Positions 37,536 through 45,143 of a stretch of DNA of 64,000 nucleotides are shown here, one piece after another; the stretch's first letter is position 1, and each line of letters opens with the position of its first letter. Source of the DNA: Patescibacterium sp964487795. Its GTDB lineage: Bacteria > Patescibacteriota > Patescibacteriia > Patescibacteriales > Patescibacteriaceae. Both the position numbers and the translations under genes were made by a program. Under the pieces are notes generated by a model. The model was not told the DNA's origin, made no database searches, and saw only the letters and a program-made list of their open reading frames with translations. Location: positions 124,001 through 188,000 of the forward strand of contig CAZASI010000002.1 in assembly GCA_964487795.1 (NCBI GenBank), read 5' to 3'.

Positions 37536-39041
37536 TTATTCGTTTAAATATTTTTCAAGTAGAGATTTAACGGTTGCAGGGTTGGCAGCACCTTTTGTCG
37601 CAGCCATCACTTGACCGATAAAGAATTGAATTACGGTCGTTTTGCCTTTTTTGTATTCAGCAACTTGATCAGGTTTAGCTTTGATAATTTTAGTAATAGC
37701 ATCAACTAATACTTTTTCATCATCAAGAATTTCTAAATTTAAATTTTTCATGATAGCGTGTGGTTCTCCGCCATTCTTCATCATTTCAGCAAGAATTGTT
37801 TGTGCCGCGCTTGAATTAACTTTAGACTCATGAATCATTAATATTAATTCAGCAAAATTTTCGGGGCTTACTTTTGAATCGTTAATCAAAAGATTTTTTT
37901 CATTAAGATGTTTAAGTAATTCGTTGTTAAGCCAATTAACGGCGAGCTTACATAAAGTTTTATCCTGTCTTTCCCAAGAATCTTTTTTTGATTTTATCCA
38001 AGCCTGCATTTCAGAAATCGTCGCTTCAAAAAATGCGGTGAGCTTGATATCGGTCGCGAGTAAAGTCGCGTCATATTCACTTAAGCCGTATTCTCTGCGC
38101 AATCGATCTTCAGATTTCCAGGGCAGTTCAACCATCTTCGATTTTATAGTTTTGAGCCACGCCGGGCTGATAACAACAGGTGGTAAATCAGGATCAGGGA
38201 AATAACGGTAATCAGCAGAAGTTTCTTTTACTCTCTGACGAACTGTTTCATTTTTTGTATCATTCCACCCGCGAGTTTCAGCGGCGATTGATTCACCTTT
38301 GTCTATTAAGGCTGATTGGCGTTTGATTTCAAATTCAATCGCTTTTTCCATTGCTTTAAATGAATTGATATTTTTCAGTTCAACCTTGTGATTAAGTTTA
38401 TTTTTGCCAAGGGGAATAATATGACCATCTTTGTATTTCCAAGAACCTTTAATTTGTAAACTAATATTAGCTTCGCAGCGCATTTCACCTTTTTCCATGT
38501 CTGCGTTGGAAATTCTCAGATATCGTAAAACCTGCTGGTAGCGTTGTCCAAAAGCTTTCGCAGTCGCGGCGTCGCGAATTACCGGTTCGGTCACAAGCTC
38601 TACAAGGGGAGTGCCGGCGCGATTAAAATCAACCAACGAATCATCGCTTAGAGCCGGATGAGATAAACGTCCGGTGTCTTCTTCTAGATGAATGCGAGTA
38701 ATATCAACGGTTTGATTATTAGCATCTAATTTCCCACCAACGCAAAAGGGGATATCATACTGAGAAATTTGATAACCCTTCGGTAGATCTGGATAAAAAT
38801 AGTTTTTGCGATCAAATTTTGAATGTTGATTAATGCTGCAACCTAAAGCCAGACCAAGGAGAATTGTATTTTCAACGGCTTTCATATTCGCAGACGGCAA
38901 AGCGCCCGGATGGCCTAAGCAAATCGGGCAGACATTGGTGTTCGGCTCATCCGAATTTTGGTTCGGACAGGAGCAAAACATTTTAGATTTTGTATTAAGT
39001 CCGGCATGGATTTCCAGGCCGATAATCACATCGTAGGACAT
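37536..39041 (-). CDS. gatB: Asp/Glu-tRNA amidotransferase subunit B
   Basis: A 501-residue protein. IIGLEIHAGLNTKSKMFCSC and NTNVCPICLGHPGALPSAN are the GatB zinc-binding and signature regions, and YFPDPDLPPVVIS and the C-terminal YqeY-like tail (GQVMAATKGAANPATVKSLL) complete it. It works with GatA and GatC, not in this window, to convert mischarged Glu-tRNA-Gln and/or Asp-tRNA-Asn. The presence of a single gltX (57243) agrees with an indirect Gln-tRNA route. Confidence 0.97.
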   Translation of the reverse strand: MSYDVIIGLEIHAGLNTKSKMFCSCPNQNSDEPNTNVCPICLGHPGALPSANMKAVENTILLGLALGCSINQHSKFDRKNYFYPDLPKGYQISQYDIPFCVGGKLDANNQTVDITRIHLEEDTGRLSHPALSDDSLVDFNRAGTPLVELVTEPVIRDAATAKAFGQRYQQVLRYLRISNADMEKGEMRCEANISLQIKGSWKYKDGHIIPLGKNKLNHKVELKNINSFKAMEKAIEFEIKRQSALIDKGESIAAETRGWNDTKNETVRQRVKETSADYRYFPDPDLPPVVISPAWLKTIKSKMVELPWKSEDRLRREYGLSEYDATLLATDIKLTAFFEATISEMQAWIKSKKDSWERQDKTLCKLAVNWLNNELLKHLNEKNLLINDSKVSPENFAELILMIHESKVNSSAAQTILAEMMKNGGEPHAIMKNLNLEILDDEKVLVDAITKIIKAKPDQVAEYKKGKTTVIQFFIGQVMAATKGAANPATVKSLLEKYLNE

Positions 39042-39053
39042 AAAAAGATGCCT

Positions 39054-39716
39054 TTATTTTAGCATCTTTTTAACTTTCTCCCAAATCAATTCATGTATTG
39101 TTTCGCGGCTCATAATCTCACCAGCCTGGCAGCATTCTATCAATTCAATATCAGGAAACTGTTCGGCAATTTCGCGGTAGGTTTGATCGGCACGCTTTAA
39201 GTGATCGGGATTACTTTCGTGAATATCTTTTATATTGCCGCGATTTTCAATCAATTTTATATTAACCTCTGCCGGAACATACAAAATAATATTTAAATCA
39301 GGTTTTGGTATTTGTCCGTGTTTATATTCAAAATTATAGAGCCATTCAAAATATTGCTTTCTTTCATCCGTAGTTTCAAATTTCCCTCCTTGATGTGCCA
39401 TGTTAGCGGTCAGGTATCGATCGGCAATAACAATCTTACCGTCATTTAAAGCATTTTGAATAGTTTGCTTTTCAGCAAATCTGTCAGCAGCAAAAAAGGT
39501 GGAAGCAACGTAAGGGTCAACTGAACGTTCATCAGTTCCAAAGTCACCGTGTAAATACATTTCTACTAACCTAGCCGCTGGTTTGCCGTAATTAGGAAAA
39601 CTCATAGCCATTACGTCCTTGCCCTCAGTTTGCAAACGTTTCACTAAAAGCTCAGTTTGGGTTTTTTTACCTGAACCGTCGGTGCCGTCGATAACAATAA
39701 ATATCCCTTGGCTCAT
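39054..39716 (-). CDS. tmk: Thymidylate kinase
   Basis: A 220-residue protein. P-loop GTDGSGKKT is at 11-19, then the FPNYGKPAARLVEMYL substrate motif, and ADRYLTANMAHQGGKF (the DR(Y/F) motif). It phosphorylates dTMP to dTDP. The start overlaps the upstream kinase gene by 4 bp (ATGA type), and the order dCMP deaminase - thyX - kinase - tmk gives a whole dTTP-precursor path. Confidence 0.93.
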   Translation of the reverse strand: MSQGIFIVIDGTDGSGKKTQTELLVKRLQTEGKDVMAMSFPNYGKPAARLVEMYLHGDFGTDERSVDPYVASTFFAADRFAEKQTIQNALNDGKIVIADRYLTANMAHQGGKFETTDERKQYFEWLYNFEYKHGQIPKPDLNIILYVPAEVNIKLIENRGNIKDIHESNPDHLKRADQTYREIAEQFPDIELIECCQAGEIMSRETIHELIWEKVKKMLK

Positions 39717-40258
39717 AATTTTTTGATAATTTCGTCAATCTGAGTGTACAGCGATGCTGCATCGCCATTATTATTTAATTTAAACTCAGCTTTTTCGAGT
39801 AAGGGAATAATACTTTTCTCAGTCTCTCTTTCGTGATCCGCGACAAATTCCTCAAAGGTTTTGGTTGTATCATCTTCATTTTCGCCGCGAGTTTTTAGAC
39901 GATTATAACGAGTCTGAATATCGGCATCAATGCTAATTAAGTGAAAGCCCGGTAATTCTTTTAAGAATTTAATATCTTCTTCGCGCCTAATACCCTCGGC
40001 AATAACATAGTCATTGTCTTTATTTTTTTTAATATCCTCCGCTAAAGTTCTAGCTAAAAGGTCTTGTCCAAATTCTTTGCGTAATACGATAGAGATTTGA
40101 ATTAAATTATCCCGTGTTTCGGGTAGATAGAGTCGACGTACCAAATCACGCAAAAGATCAGAAAAACGATAACGGGCCGCGCCGTATTTCTGCGCGAGAT
40201 AATCTGTAGCGGTAGATTTGCCCGCTGCCATTGATCCGATGAGTCCGATTACAATCAT
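39713..40258 (-). CDS. P-loop nucleotide kinase-like protein (CoaE/AAA_18-like)
   Basis: A 181-residue protein. P-loop GSMAAGKST is at 8-16, followed by ARYRFSDLLRDLV (the typical strand 2 with an acidic end), and VIAEGIRREEDIKFLKE corresponds to the second conserved strand. The fold resembles dephospho-CoA kinase and small dNMP kinases. Its place between thyX and tmk (2-bp gap and 4-bp overlap) suggests a nucleoside monophosphate kinase role, but dephospho-CoA kinase is possible. Confidence 0.7.
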   Translation of the reverse strand: MIVIGLIGSMAAGKSTATDYLAQKYGAARYRFSDLLRDLVRRLYLPETRDNLIQISIVLRKEFGQDLLARTLAEDIKKNKDNDYVIAEGIRREEDIKFLKELPGFHLISIDADIQTRYNRLKTRGENEDDTTKTFEEFVADHERETEKSIIPLLEKAEFKLNNNGDAASLYTQIDEIIKKL

Positions 40259-40259
40259 A

Positions 40260-41561
40260 TTATTTTTTTTCTATGGTTTGAGTGCCGCGACGTATGTCCC
40301 AATCACTTTCATTAAGATTTGTATATAAGGTTACGCTTGGTAAAGCAGCCTGCAGTGCATGATGCATCTGTTGCATAAGCGGTCGTATTGTCGGATGAAC
40401 AGTTGTATCAGAACGCAACTCTACTAAGTAAATAAGTCCCGGCAAACTGTAATAGGTTCGACAAGAAACTAAAAAGCCAAGCGAAATGTAATATTGTTTG
40501 GTTTCAGCGTCGCAGTCTAAAGCGTCAATCCGCTCTTTTTGCTGTTGAATCAAAATTTCAGCCTCTGTTTTTAGATCGCTTGGCAGTTGATCAAGATACC
40601 AGTTATGAAAGCCAAAATGAGTGGTCACGAGCGGCATGCGGAAAACGCCGTTACGATGTCGTTGTAAGTCGCGAGAAGAACCAAAATCAATCAAATAGTC
40701 GCAGTAGCAACCGCCCAGTTCATCTAAAAATGACGGAAGATTTGTTTTGATTGGACGCTCAGTAATTATTTTTTCAAAAGGTTTGAGAGATTCGGGGTTG
40801 ATATTAGTTTTAAAATCAAAAGCAGGGGAGTCGGGATTGTGATAATAAGAAAATGCTTTTGAAACTTCTTCTCGATACGCTTCCTGAGCTTCGTATAATT
40901 TATGACTAAAGCTCGAAGGATATTTCTCTTTTAATTGTCTTAAAATTTCTTCGGCTAAGTCTTTGATTTCTGCAACTGGGTGATGACGAAGTAGTGCCAA
41001 GCGATCAGCGGCTTGACGAAGATTTGTGTGCCAACTTAACTGTGTCGCAATGCCTGAAGGTAAAAATGCGCGCAAAATATCAAAAACTCGGGCATTAACG
41101 GCTCGTTCGTAAGTTTTTTCTTCTTCCTCTGCGCGACGAGGATGAGTGGCGCGCAGATGAGTTTTCACTCTTTCTTGCGAGTTAATATAAAAGCGCATCC
41201 ATTCATCAATAATTTCTTTTGAAGCAGCGCTACTGACAGGATCGATAATCGGCTGTTTGGCCATATCAATATAGCGAGTAGAAGTTTCTTGTCCGGAATA
41301 GAGACGCCAATCTTGAATTGCTTTAGCGGCAAGAATCGAAACATTCTCTATAAAGATAGTGGTTGAACCGCAGTCACCAATACTGCCGTGACCATATCCG
41401 ACATAATAGCTTTCCATGAATTTTCCCGAGCCGCTCTTCTTAACTTTTTCCAAGTGTTCAGTTACGCTCGCGGCACTTCGTGAATACAAAGCTTGAAGCA
41501 TGGCGTTATCTTCCGGGCCACAACTATCTTCAATAATAATCAAACGTTTCTTCTCATCCAT
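40260..41561 (-). CDS. thyX: Flavin-dependent thymidylate synthase, tandem-domain form
   Basis: About 433 residues, twice the length of ordinary ThyX (about 220-250). Two ThyX-like halves are seen. The first has DWRLYSGQETSTRY (about 84-97), matching the SxNExSxRY half of the ThyX motif but without the RHR. The second has DLQRHRNGVFRMPLV (about 298-312), with the RHR but not the S-x-N-E part. The expected reaction is dUMP methylation using methylene-tetrahydrofolate, NADPH and FAD. The start at 41561 is chosen because it lies just after the dCMP deaminase stop; an in-frame ATG at 41675 would sit inside that gene. Activity of each half is inferred. Confidence 0.82.
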   Translation of the reverse strand: MDEKKRLIIIEDSCGPEDNAMLQALYSRSAASVTEHLEKVKKSGSGKFMESYYVGYGHGSIGDCGSTTIFIENVSILAAKAIQDWRLYSGQETSTRYIDMAKQPIIDPVSSAASKEIIDEWMRFYINSQERVKTHLRATHPRRAEEEEKTYERAVNARVFDILRAFLPSGIATQLSWHTNLRQAADRLALLRHHPVAEIKDLAEEILRQLKEKYPSSFSHKLYEAQEAYREEVSKAFSYYHNPDSPAFDFKTNINPESLKPFEKIITERPIKTNLPSFLDELGGCYCDYLIDFGSSRDLQRHRNGVFRMPLVTTHFGFHNWYLDQLPSDLKTEAEILIQQQKERIDALDCDAETKQYYISLGFLVSCRTYYSLPGLIYLVELRSDTTVHPTIRPLMQQMHHALQAALPSVTLYTNLNESDWDIRRGTQTIEKK

Positions 41562-41562
41562 A

Positions 41563-42027
41563 TTATTCTTTAGAAACGTATTGTCGGCATTTGATACCGG
41601 CGAGATCAAATAGTTTGCGTGAGGCGATCCAGGCTTCCTGATCATGATATTTGTCACTTTCAAAGACAACTTCACTAATGCCGTTTTGAATCATAGTTTT
41701 CGCGCATTCGTTACAAGGGAAAAGGGTACAATATAAAATACAATCGCGGGTTGATCCGTTAGCGTTATACACAGCATTTTCTTCGGCATGCACGACATAG
41801 GCGTATTTTGTCTCAGATAGTTTGCCGTCTCTTTCCCAAGGAAGCTTGTCGGTATCAATGCCTCGCGGCCAGCCGTTATAGCCAAGTCCGACCACGACAT
41901 TATCGCGGTTAACGAGAACGGCGCCGGCTTGCGTCGAGTTATCTTTTGAGCGTTGAGCAATGACTTTGGCGATGCGCATAAAGCATTCGTCCCAAGACAG
42001 CACTTCGTTAGTTCGTGGTGTTTCCAT
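41563..42027 (-). CDS. Deoxycytidylate deaminase
   Basis: A 154-residue protein. The zinc site is HAE (80-82) with the catalytic Glu82, and PCNEC with Cys105 and Cys108. SKDNSTQAGAVLVN and GLGYNGWPRGID are typical of the dCMP/ComEB deaminase family. It makes dUMP from dCMP, feeding ThyX, whose gene starts 1 bp after its stop. The region upstream is cut by the N-gap at 42059. Confidence 0.93.
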   Translation of the reverse strand: METPRTNEVLSWDECFMRIAKVIAQRSKDNSTQAGAVLVNRDNVVVGLGYNGWPRGIDTDKLPWERDGKLSETKYAYVVHAEENAVYNANGSTRDCILYCTLFPCNECAKTMIQNGISEVVFESDKYHDQEAWIASRKLFDLAGIKCRQYVSKE

Positions 42028-42058
42028 AGAATTATATTATACAGTAAATGTAGCGGTT

Positions 42059-42158
42059 NNNNNNNNNNNNNNNNNNNNNNNNNNNNNNNNNNNNNNNNNN
42101 NNNNNNNNNNNNNNNNNNNNNNNNNNNNNNNNNNNNNNNNNNNNNNNNNNNNNNNNNN
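42059..42158. other. Assembly gap (100 N)
   Basis: Exactly 100 undetermined bases, the usual placeholder for a scaffold join of unknown length. Real sequence, possibly including a promoter or a gene, may be missing between the dCMP deaminase and rplA. Confidence 0.99.
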
Positions 42159-42162
42159 TAAC

Positions 42163-42194
42163 AAAAAAGAGCCTCCCTCAGGAAGCTCTTTTTT
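42163..42194. terminator. Bidirectional terminator after rplA
   Basis: GAGCCTCC-CTCA-GGAAGCTC (one mismatch), with A6 on one side and T6 on the other. On the minus strand it ends the secE-nusG-rplK-rplA operon. Confidence 0.85.
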
Positions 42195-42204
42195 CGTAGT
42201 GAAT

Positions 42205-42933
42205 TTAAGCTGAAACTTTAATACCGGGACCCATTGTTGAACAAATCGAAATGTTCTTTAAGTAGGTTCCTTTTGAACCGGATGGTTTTGCTTTCTTAAC
42301 TGCGTTAACAACCGCTTCAAAGTTTTCTGCCAACTTGGCGCTGTCAAAAGAGACTTTACCGATTGGAACGTGGATGTTAGCTGTATCGTCGTTCTTAAAG
42401 CTAATTTTACCTTTCTTTAATTCGGCAATGGTTTTAGCCGGATCAACCGTAACAGTTTCGTTTTTCGGAGAAGGCATTAATCCGCGAGTACCGAGAATTT
42501 TTGCAATCGCACCCAAATTTTTCATCAAAGCTGGTTCAGCAACCGCAACTGCGAAATCAGTCTTTTCAGTTTTCTTAATTTCTGCAATCAAATCTTCACC
42601 ACCGACAATGTCAGCGCCGGCTGCTTTGGCCTTAGCTTCATTTTCCGGTGATACAAAGGCGGCGATTTTAACTGCCTTACCTGTTCCGTGCGGCAGAGAA
42701 ATAGCTGCACGAATCTGCTGGTCACCCTTTTTAGTATCAATACCAAGTCTAAAGTGAGCTTCAACTGAAGCGTCAAACTTAGTTTTAGCAAATTTCTTTA
42801 CGAGTTCAACTGCTTCGAGCGTTGAATACGCTTTGCGACGGTCAAAGTCATAAGAAACTTTTTTCTTAACAACAGTTTTTACAACTGCCTTTTTTGAAAC
42901 CTTCTTCTCTTTAACTTCCTTTTCTTTAGTCAT
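42205..42933 (-). CDS. rplA: 50S ribosomal protein uL1
   Basis: A 242-residue protein. Conserved core motifs are FDASVEAHFRLGIDTKKGDQQIR, SLPHGTGK, ILGTRGLMPSPKNETVT and ISICSTMGPGIKV. The first 25-30 residues are an extra Lys/Val-rich extension not found in standard L1. L1 forms the mobile stalk that releases deacylated tRNA and in other bacteria represses its own operon. It is the last gene of secE-nusG-rplK-rplA; a 65-bp spacer with a hairpin separates it from rplK. Confidence 0.96.
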   Translation of the reverse strand: MTKEKEVKEKKVSKKAVVKTVVKKKVSYDFDRRKAYSTLEAVELVKKFAKTKFDASVEAHFRLGIDTKKGDQQIRAAISLPHGTGKAVKIAAFVSPENEAKAKAAGADIVGGEDLIAEIKKTEKTDFAVAVAEPALMKNLGAIAKILGTRGLMPSPKNETVTVDPAKTIAELKKGKISFKNDDTANIHVPIGKVSFDSAKLAENFEAVVNAVKKAKPSGSKGTYLKNISICSTMGPGIKVSA

Positions 42934-42952
42934 ATTTGTTCGTGGTAATAAC

Positions 42953-42980
42953 GTCGTCCGTAGCTTTAGCGAAGGATGAC
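42953..42980. repeat. Short imperfect inverted repeat between rplK and rplA
   Basis: GTCGTCC...GGATGAC arms (one G-U) enclose TAGC-TTTA-GC. It forms a hairpin in the spacer of the ribosomal operon. It could be a dispersed palindromic element or an RNA regulatory site for L1; the sequence alone does not decide. Confidence 0.45.
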
Positions 42981-42998
42981 TCCCACAATTAATAATAA

Positions 42999-43424
42999 TT
43001 ATTCTTTTATATCAACGCCCATTTGACGAGCTGTACCAGCAATAATGTTAGATGCTGCGTCAATGTCCTTGGCATTTAAGTCAGGCATTTTAATAGCGGC
43101 AATCTCCTTAAGCTGGGCTTTAGTGATTGAACCTACTTTTTCAGTCATTGGTTTACCTGAACCTTTTTCAATTTTAGCGTATTTCTTAATCAATTCCGAC
43201 GCTGGCGGAGTTTTCATGATAAAGGTGTAGCTACGATCTGAAAAGACAGTAATTTCTACGGGAACAACTTCACCCATCTTATCGCGGGTTGCTTCATTGA
43301 ATTTCTGACAAAACTCAGAAATGTTCAAGCCGTGTTGACCCAAAGCTGGACCGATCGGAGGTGCCGGATTGGCTTGTCCACCGCGGACTTGCAATTTGAT
43401 AACTGTTAATATTTTCTTGGCCAT
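42999..43424 (-). CDS. rplK: 50S ribosomal protein uL11
   Basis: A 141-residue protein of standard length. KLQVRGGQANPAPPIGPALGQHGLNI is the N-terminal signature, and the C-terminal domain ends with DLNAKDIDAASNIIAGTARQMGV. It binds the GTPase-associated centre of 23S rRNA. It is 5 bp downstream of nusG. Confidence 0.98.
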   Translation of the reverse strand: MAKKILTVIKLQVRGGQANPAPPIGPALGQHGLNISEFCQKFNEATRDKMGEVVPVEITVFSDRSYTFIMKTPPASELIKKYAKIEKGSGKPMTEKVGSITKAQLKEIAAIKMPDLNAKDIDAASNIIAGTARQMGVDIKE

Positions 43425-43429
43425 ATAAT

Positions 43430-43975
43430 TTATATTTTCTTAATCTGAAGGAAATCAAGTTCCACGGGCGTTTCACGGCCAAACATAGAAAGAAGCACCT
43501 TGATTTTTCCTTTAGCTTGATCAACTTCAATAACCTTTCCTTCCAAATTCTTAAACGGACCATCGATAATGCGGACAGGGGAGCCTTCTGAAACATCGAT
43601 TTGGAATTTTGGTTCTTCAACACCCATTCTCTTCTGCAGGTCTTTAACTTCTTCATCTGAAACTGGAGTTGGAGTGTTTCCGGTACCGATAAATCCGGTA
43701 ACGTTTGGTGTGTTACGCACGGCGTACCATGAATCATCAGTTACAATCATTTCAACTAAAATGTATCCAGGAAAGATTTTTTCTTCAATAACCTTGCGTT
43801 TACCGTTATGAATCTTAATCTTTTTTTCTTTTGGGATAAGGATATTAAAAACTTTATCCTCCATATCCATTGATTCAACGCGCTGCTTCAAATTTTCGGC
43901 GACGTTTTCTTCGTATCCAGAATAAGTATGGATAACGTACCAGCGTCGGCCTTGGTTTAATGTTTGTTTTGCCAT
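43430..43975 (-). CDS. nusG: Transcription termination/antitermination factor NusG
   Basis: A 181-residue protein. The NGN domain starts with RRWYVIHTYSGYEENVAENL, followed by FPGYILVEM and the NTPNVTGFIG stretch. The KOW domain is at the C-terminus, with GSPVRIIDGPFKNLEGKVIEVD. It couples RNA polymerase to ribosomes or Rho. It follows secE by 1 bp. Confidence 0.97.
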   Translation of the reverse strand: MAKQTLNQGRRWYVIHTYSGYEENVAENLKQRVESMDMEDKVFNILIPKEKKIKIHNGKRKVIEEKIFPGYILVEMIVTDDSWYAVRNTPNVTGFIGTGNTPTPVSDEEVKDLQKRMGVEEPKFQIDVSEGSPVRIIDGPFKNLEGKVIEVDQAKGKIKVLLSMFGRETPVELDFLQIKKI

Positions 43976-43976
43976 A

Positions 43977-44162
43977 TTATCGAGTTAACACTTTTTCAAT
44001 TCCAAATGAGAATAAGTAGTCGAGACCGCCTAAAAATGCTGCCATAACTAAACTAACGCCAATAACGAGCATTGTATAGCGATACGTTTCTTTCTTTGTA
44101 GGCCAGGTGACCTTGCGCATCTCGAGGATGGCTGTTTTGAGATAGTTAAATAGTTTATCCAT
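43977..44162 (-). CDS. secE: Preprotein translocase subunit SecE
   Basis: A 61-residue protein with one TM helix (about 28-50). The preceding amphipathic part contains LKTAILEMRKVTWPTKKET, the diagnostic SecE motif. It is a minimal, single-helix SecE that clamps SecY. First gene of the secE-nusG-rplK-rplA operon. Confidence 0.93.
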   Translation of the reverse strand: MDKLFNYLKTAILEMRKVTWPTKKETYRYTMLVIGVSLVMAAFLGGLDYLFSFGIEKVLTR

Positions 44163-44171
44163 ATGGATTTT

Positions 44172-44191
44172 AAAAACAGCCCTGGCGGGCT
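44172..44191 (-). terminator. Leader hairpin with T-run before secE (possible attenuator)
   Basis: On the minus strand, AGCCC-GCCA-GGGCT is followed by G and five T, 10 bases before the secE ATG and downstream of the promoter. It has the form of a small intrinsic terminator in the leader of the secE operon. Confidence 0.5.
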
Positions 44192-44205
44192 ATTAAGATA
44201 GCCTA

Positions 44206-44234
44206 ATAGTACCAATAGACACGGATAGTGTCAA
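44206..44234 (-). promoter_or_regulatory. Promoter of the secE-nusG-rplK-rplA operon
   Basis: On the minus strand, perfect TTGACA (44234-44229), 17 bases, TACTAT (44211-44206). The start is near 44199, giving a leader of about 37 bases. Confidence 0.8.
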
Positions 44235-44238
44235 GCGT

Positions 44239-44267
44239 TTGACAAATTTGTAAAAATAGGCTAAAAA
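44239..44267 (+). promoter_or_regulatory. Promoter of the unknown gene at 44300
   Basis: TTGACA (44239-44244), 17 bases, TAAAAA (44262-44267). Its -35 is 4 bases from the -35 of the divergent secE promoter (TGTCAA-GCGT-TTGACA), so the two polymerases may compete. Confidence 0.55.
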
Positions 44268-44299
44268 TAAGAAAAATCGTTCATTTAAATAGGAGAAAA

Positions 44300-44674
44300 A
44301 TGTCAAAAATAAAGATACTGGAACATGAATCAGTTCCAATGAAAGATCAAAGGGGTATAAGCGTAACAACGCGACAGGCCCTAATCAATCTTGCTACCCA
44401 AGCTGTTATTGAAGTTTGTCGGGAAATTTATGAAGTTCAGGGAGATTATGTTATAAAAAATAACCATGTTTCCGAGTTATTCAAAGAAAGGATAAAAAAA
44501 GTCATAAATGATCCTGATACTATTGGGGAAATAAAAGATAAGAAGATTACTTTTATTTCTCGTGTATCAATTGATGGACAGGAGCCAATTGATCTCCAGA
44601 TTAAACGAAATACACTCAATGATTCCAGTAAGGTAATTTCTACTGAGTTTATGGGGAGCCTTGATCATATATAG
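44300..44674 (+). CDS. Unknown small protein
   Basis: A 124-residue protein with no recognised domain. It is helical at 25-60 (ALINLATQAVIEVCREIYEV) and beta-rich at the C-terminus (ITFISRVSIDGQEPIDLQI). It has no signal or TM segment, so it is probably cytoplasmic. AGGAG sits 6 bases before the ATG, and the gene has its own promoter and terminator; this cassette form matches the other accessory genes of this window. Confidence 0.6.
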   Translation: MSKIKILEHESVPMKDQRGISVTTRQALINLATQAVIEVCREIYEVQGDYVIKNNHVSELFKERIKKVINDPDTIGEIKDKKITFISRVSIDGQEPIDLQIKRNTLNDSSKVISTEFMGSLDHI

Positions 44675-44694
44675 AAGAATAATTATTATTTATA

Positions 44695-44720
44695 AAGTCA
44701 CCTCACGGGGTGACTTTTTT
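44695..44720 (+). terminator. Intrinsic terminator after the gene at 44300
   Basis: AAGTCACC/GGTGACTT stem with a short loop, then a T-run. Confidence 0.9.
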
Positions 44721-44746
44721 AATTGGTAAGATTTAAGAAAATTCTG

Positions 44747-44752
44747 TATAAT
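44747..44752 (+). promoter_or_regulatory. -10 box of the membrane protein-Clp ATPase operon
   Basis: Perfect TATAAT directly after TG. The predicted start is near 44759, only 6 bases before the ATG at 44765. Confidence 0.5.
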
Positions 44753-44764
44753 TAAGGCATATTT

Positions 44765-45139
44765 ATGACACTCACAACCGTACTCGCAGATACCGGTAAA
44801 ATTTTTATCCAATTTCTTTGGGATCTTTTATATTTCCCGCTGTGGTGGTACACCCGCGGGTTGTTTGCTGTTGTGCTTTGGGTCGGTCACTTCTTGCACC
44901 GACGCATGCTTTCAACCGGTTTGCTCGTTTGGTTGAAAAACCTTTTCACGCCAATGTTTGGTCAGCATGACATTGCCGGTAAGCTTATCAGTTTTTTTGT
45001 CCGCTTGATTCAGATCGGGGCTCGCAGCGTCATTATGGCTTTTTGGTTGATATATGCATTGTGTGCATTGCTTCTTTGGATTTTTGCACCACTCTATATT
45101 CTGTATCAAATCGCTTTGCAATTAGGTTTCTTTATCTAA
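44765..45139 (+). CDS. Small integral membrane protein, operon partner of the Clp-type ATPase
   Basis: A 124-residue protein with three to four hydrophobic segments rich in Trp, Phe and Leu (about 11-42, 48-65, 70-90, 95-122). There are no charged catalytic motifs and no recognised family. It lies 4 bp upstream of the membrane-anchored Clp-type ATPase gene and shares its promoter, so a joint role at the membrane is inferred. Confidence 0.65.
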   Translation: MTLTTVLADTGKIFIQFLWDLLYFPLWWYTRGLFAVVLWVGHFLHRRMLSTGLLVWLKNLFTPMFGQHDIAGKLISFFVRLIQIGARSVIMAFWLIYALCALLLWIFAPLYILYQIALQLGFFI

Positions 45140-45143
45140 AGCA

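Noticed and set aside
41562..41675. Extended N-terminus (38 residues) for the ThyX gene
   Set aside because: It lies inside the dCMP deaminase gene; the ATG at 41561, directly after that stop, gives a normal ThyX start.
41691..42213. Open frames that run through the N-gap on both strands
   Set aside because: They exist only because N codons contain no stops; they are shadows of the dCMP deaminase gene or empty sequence.
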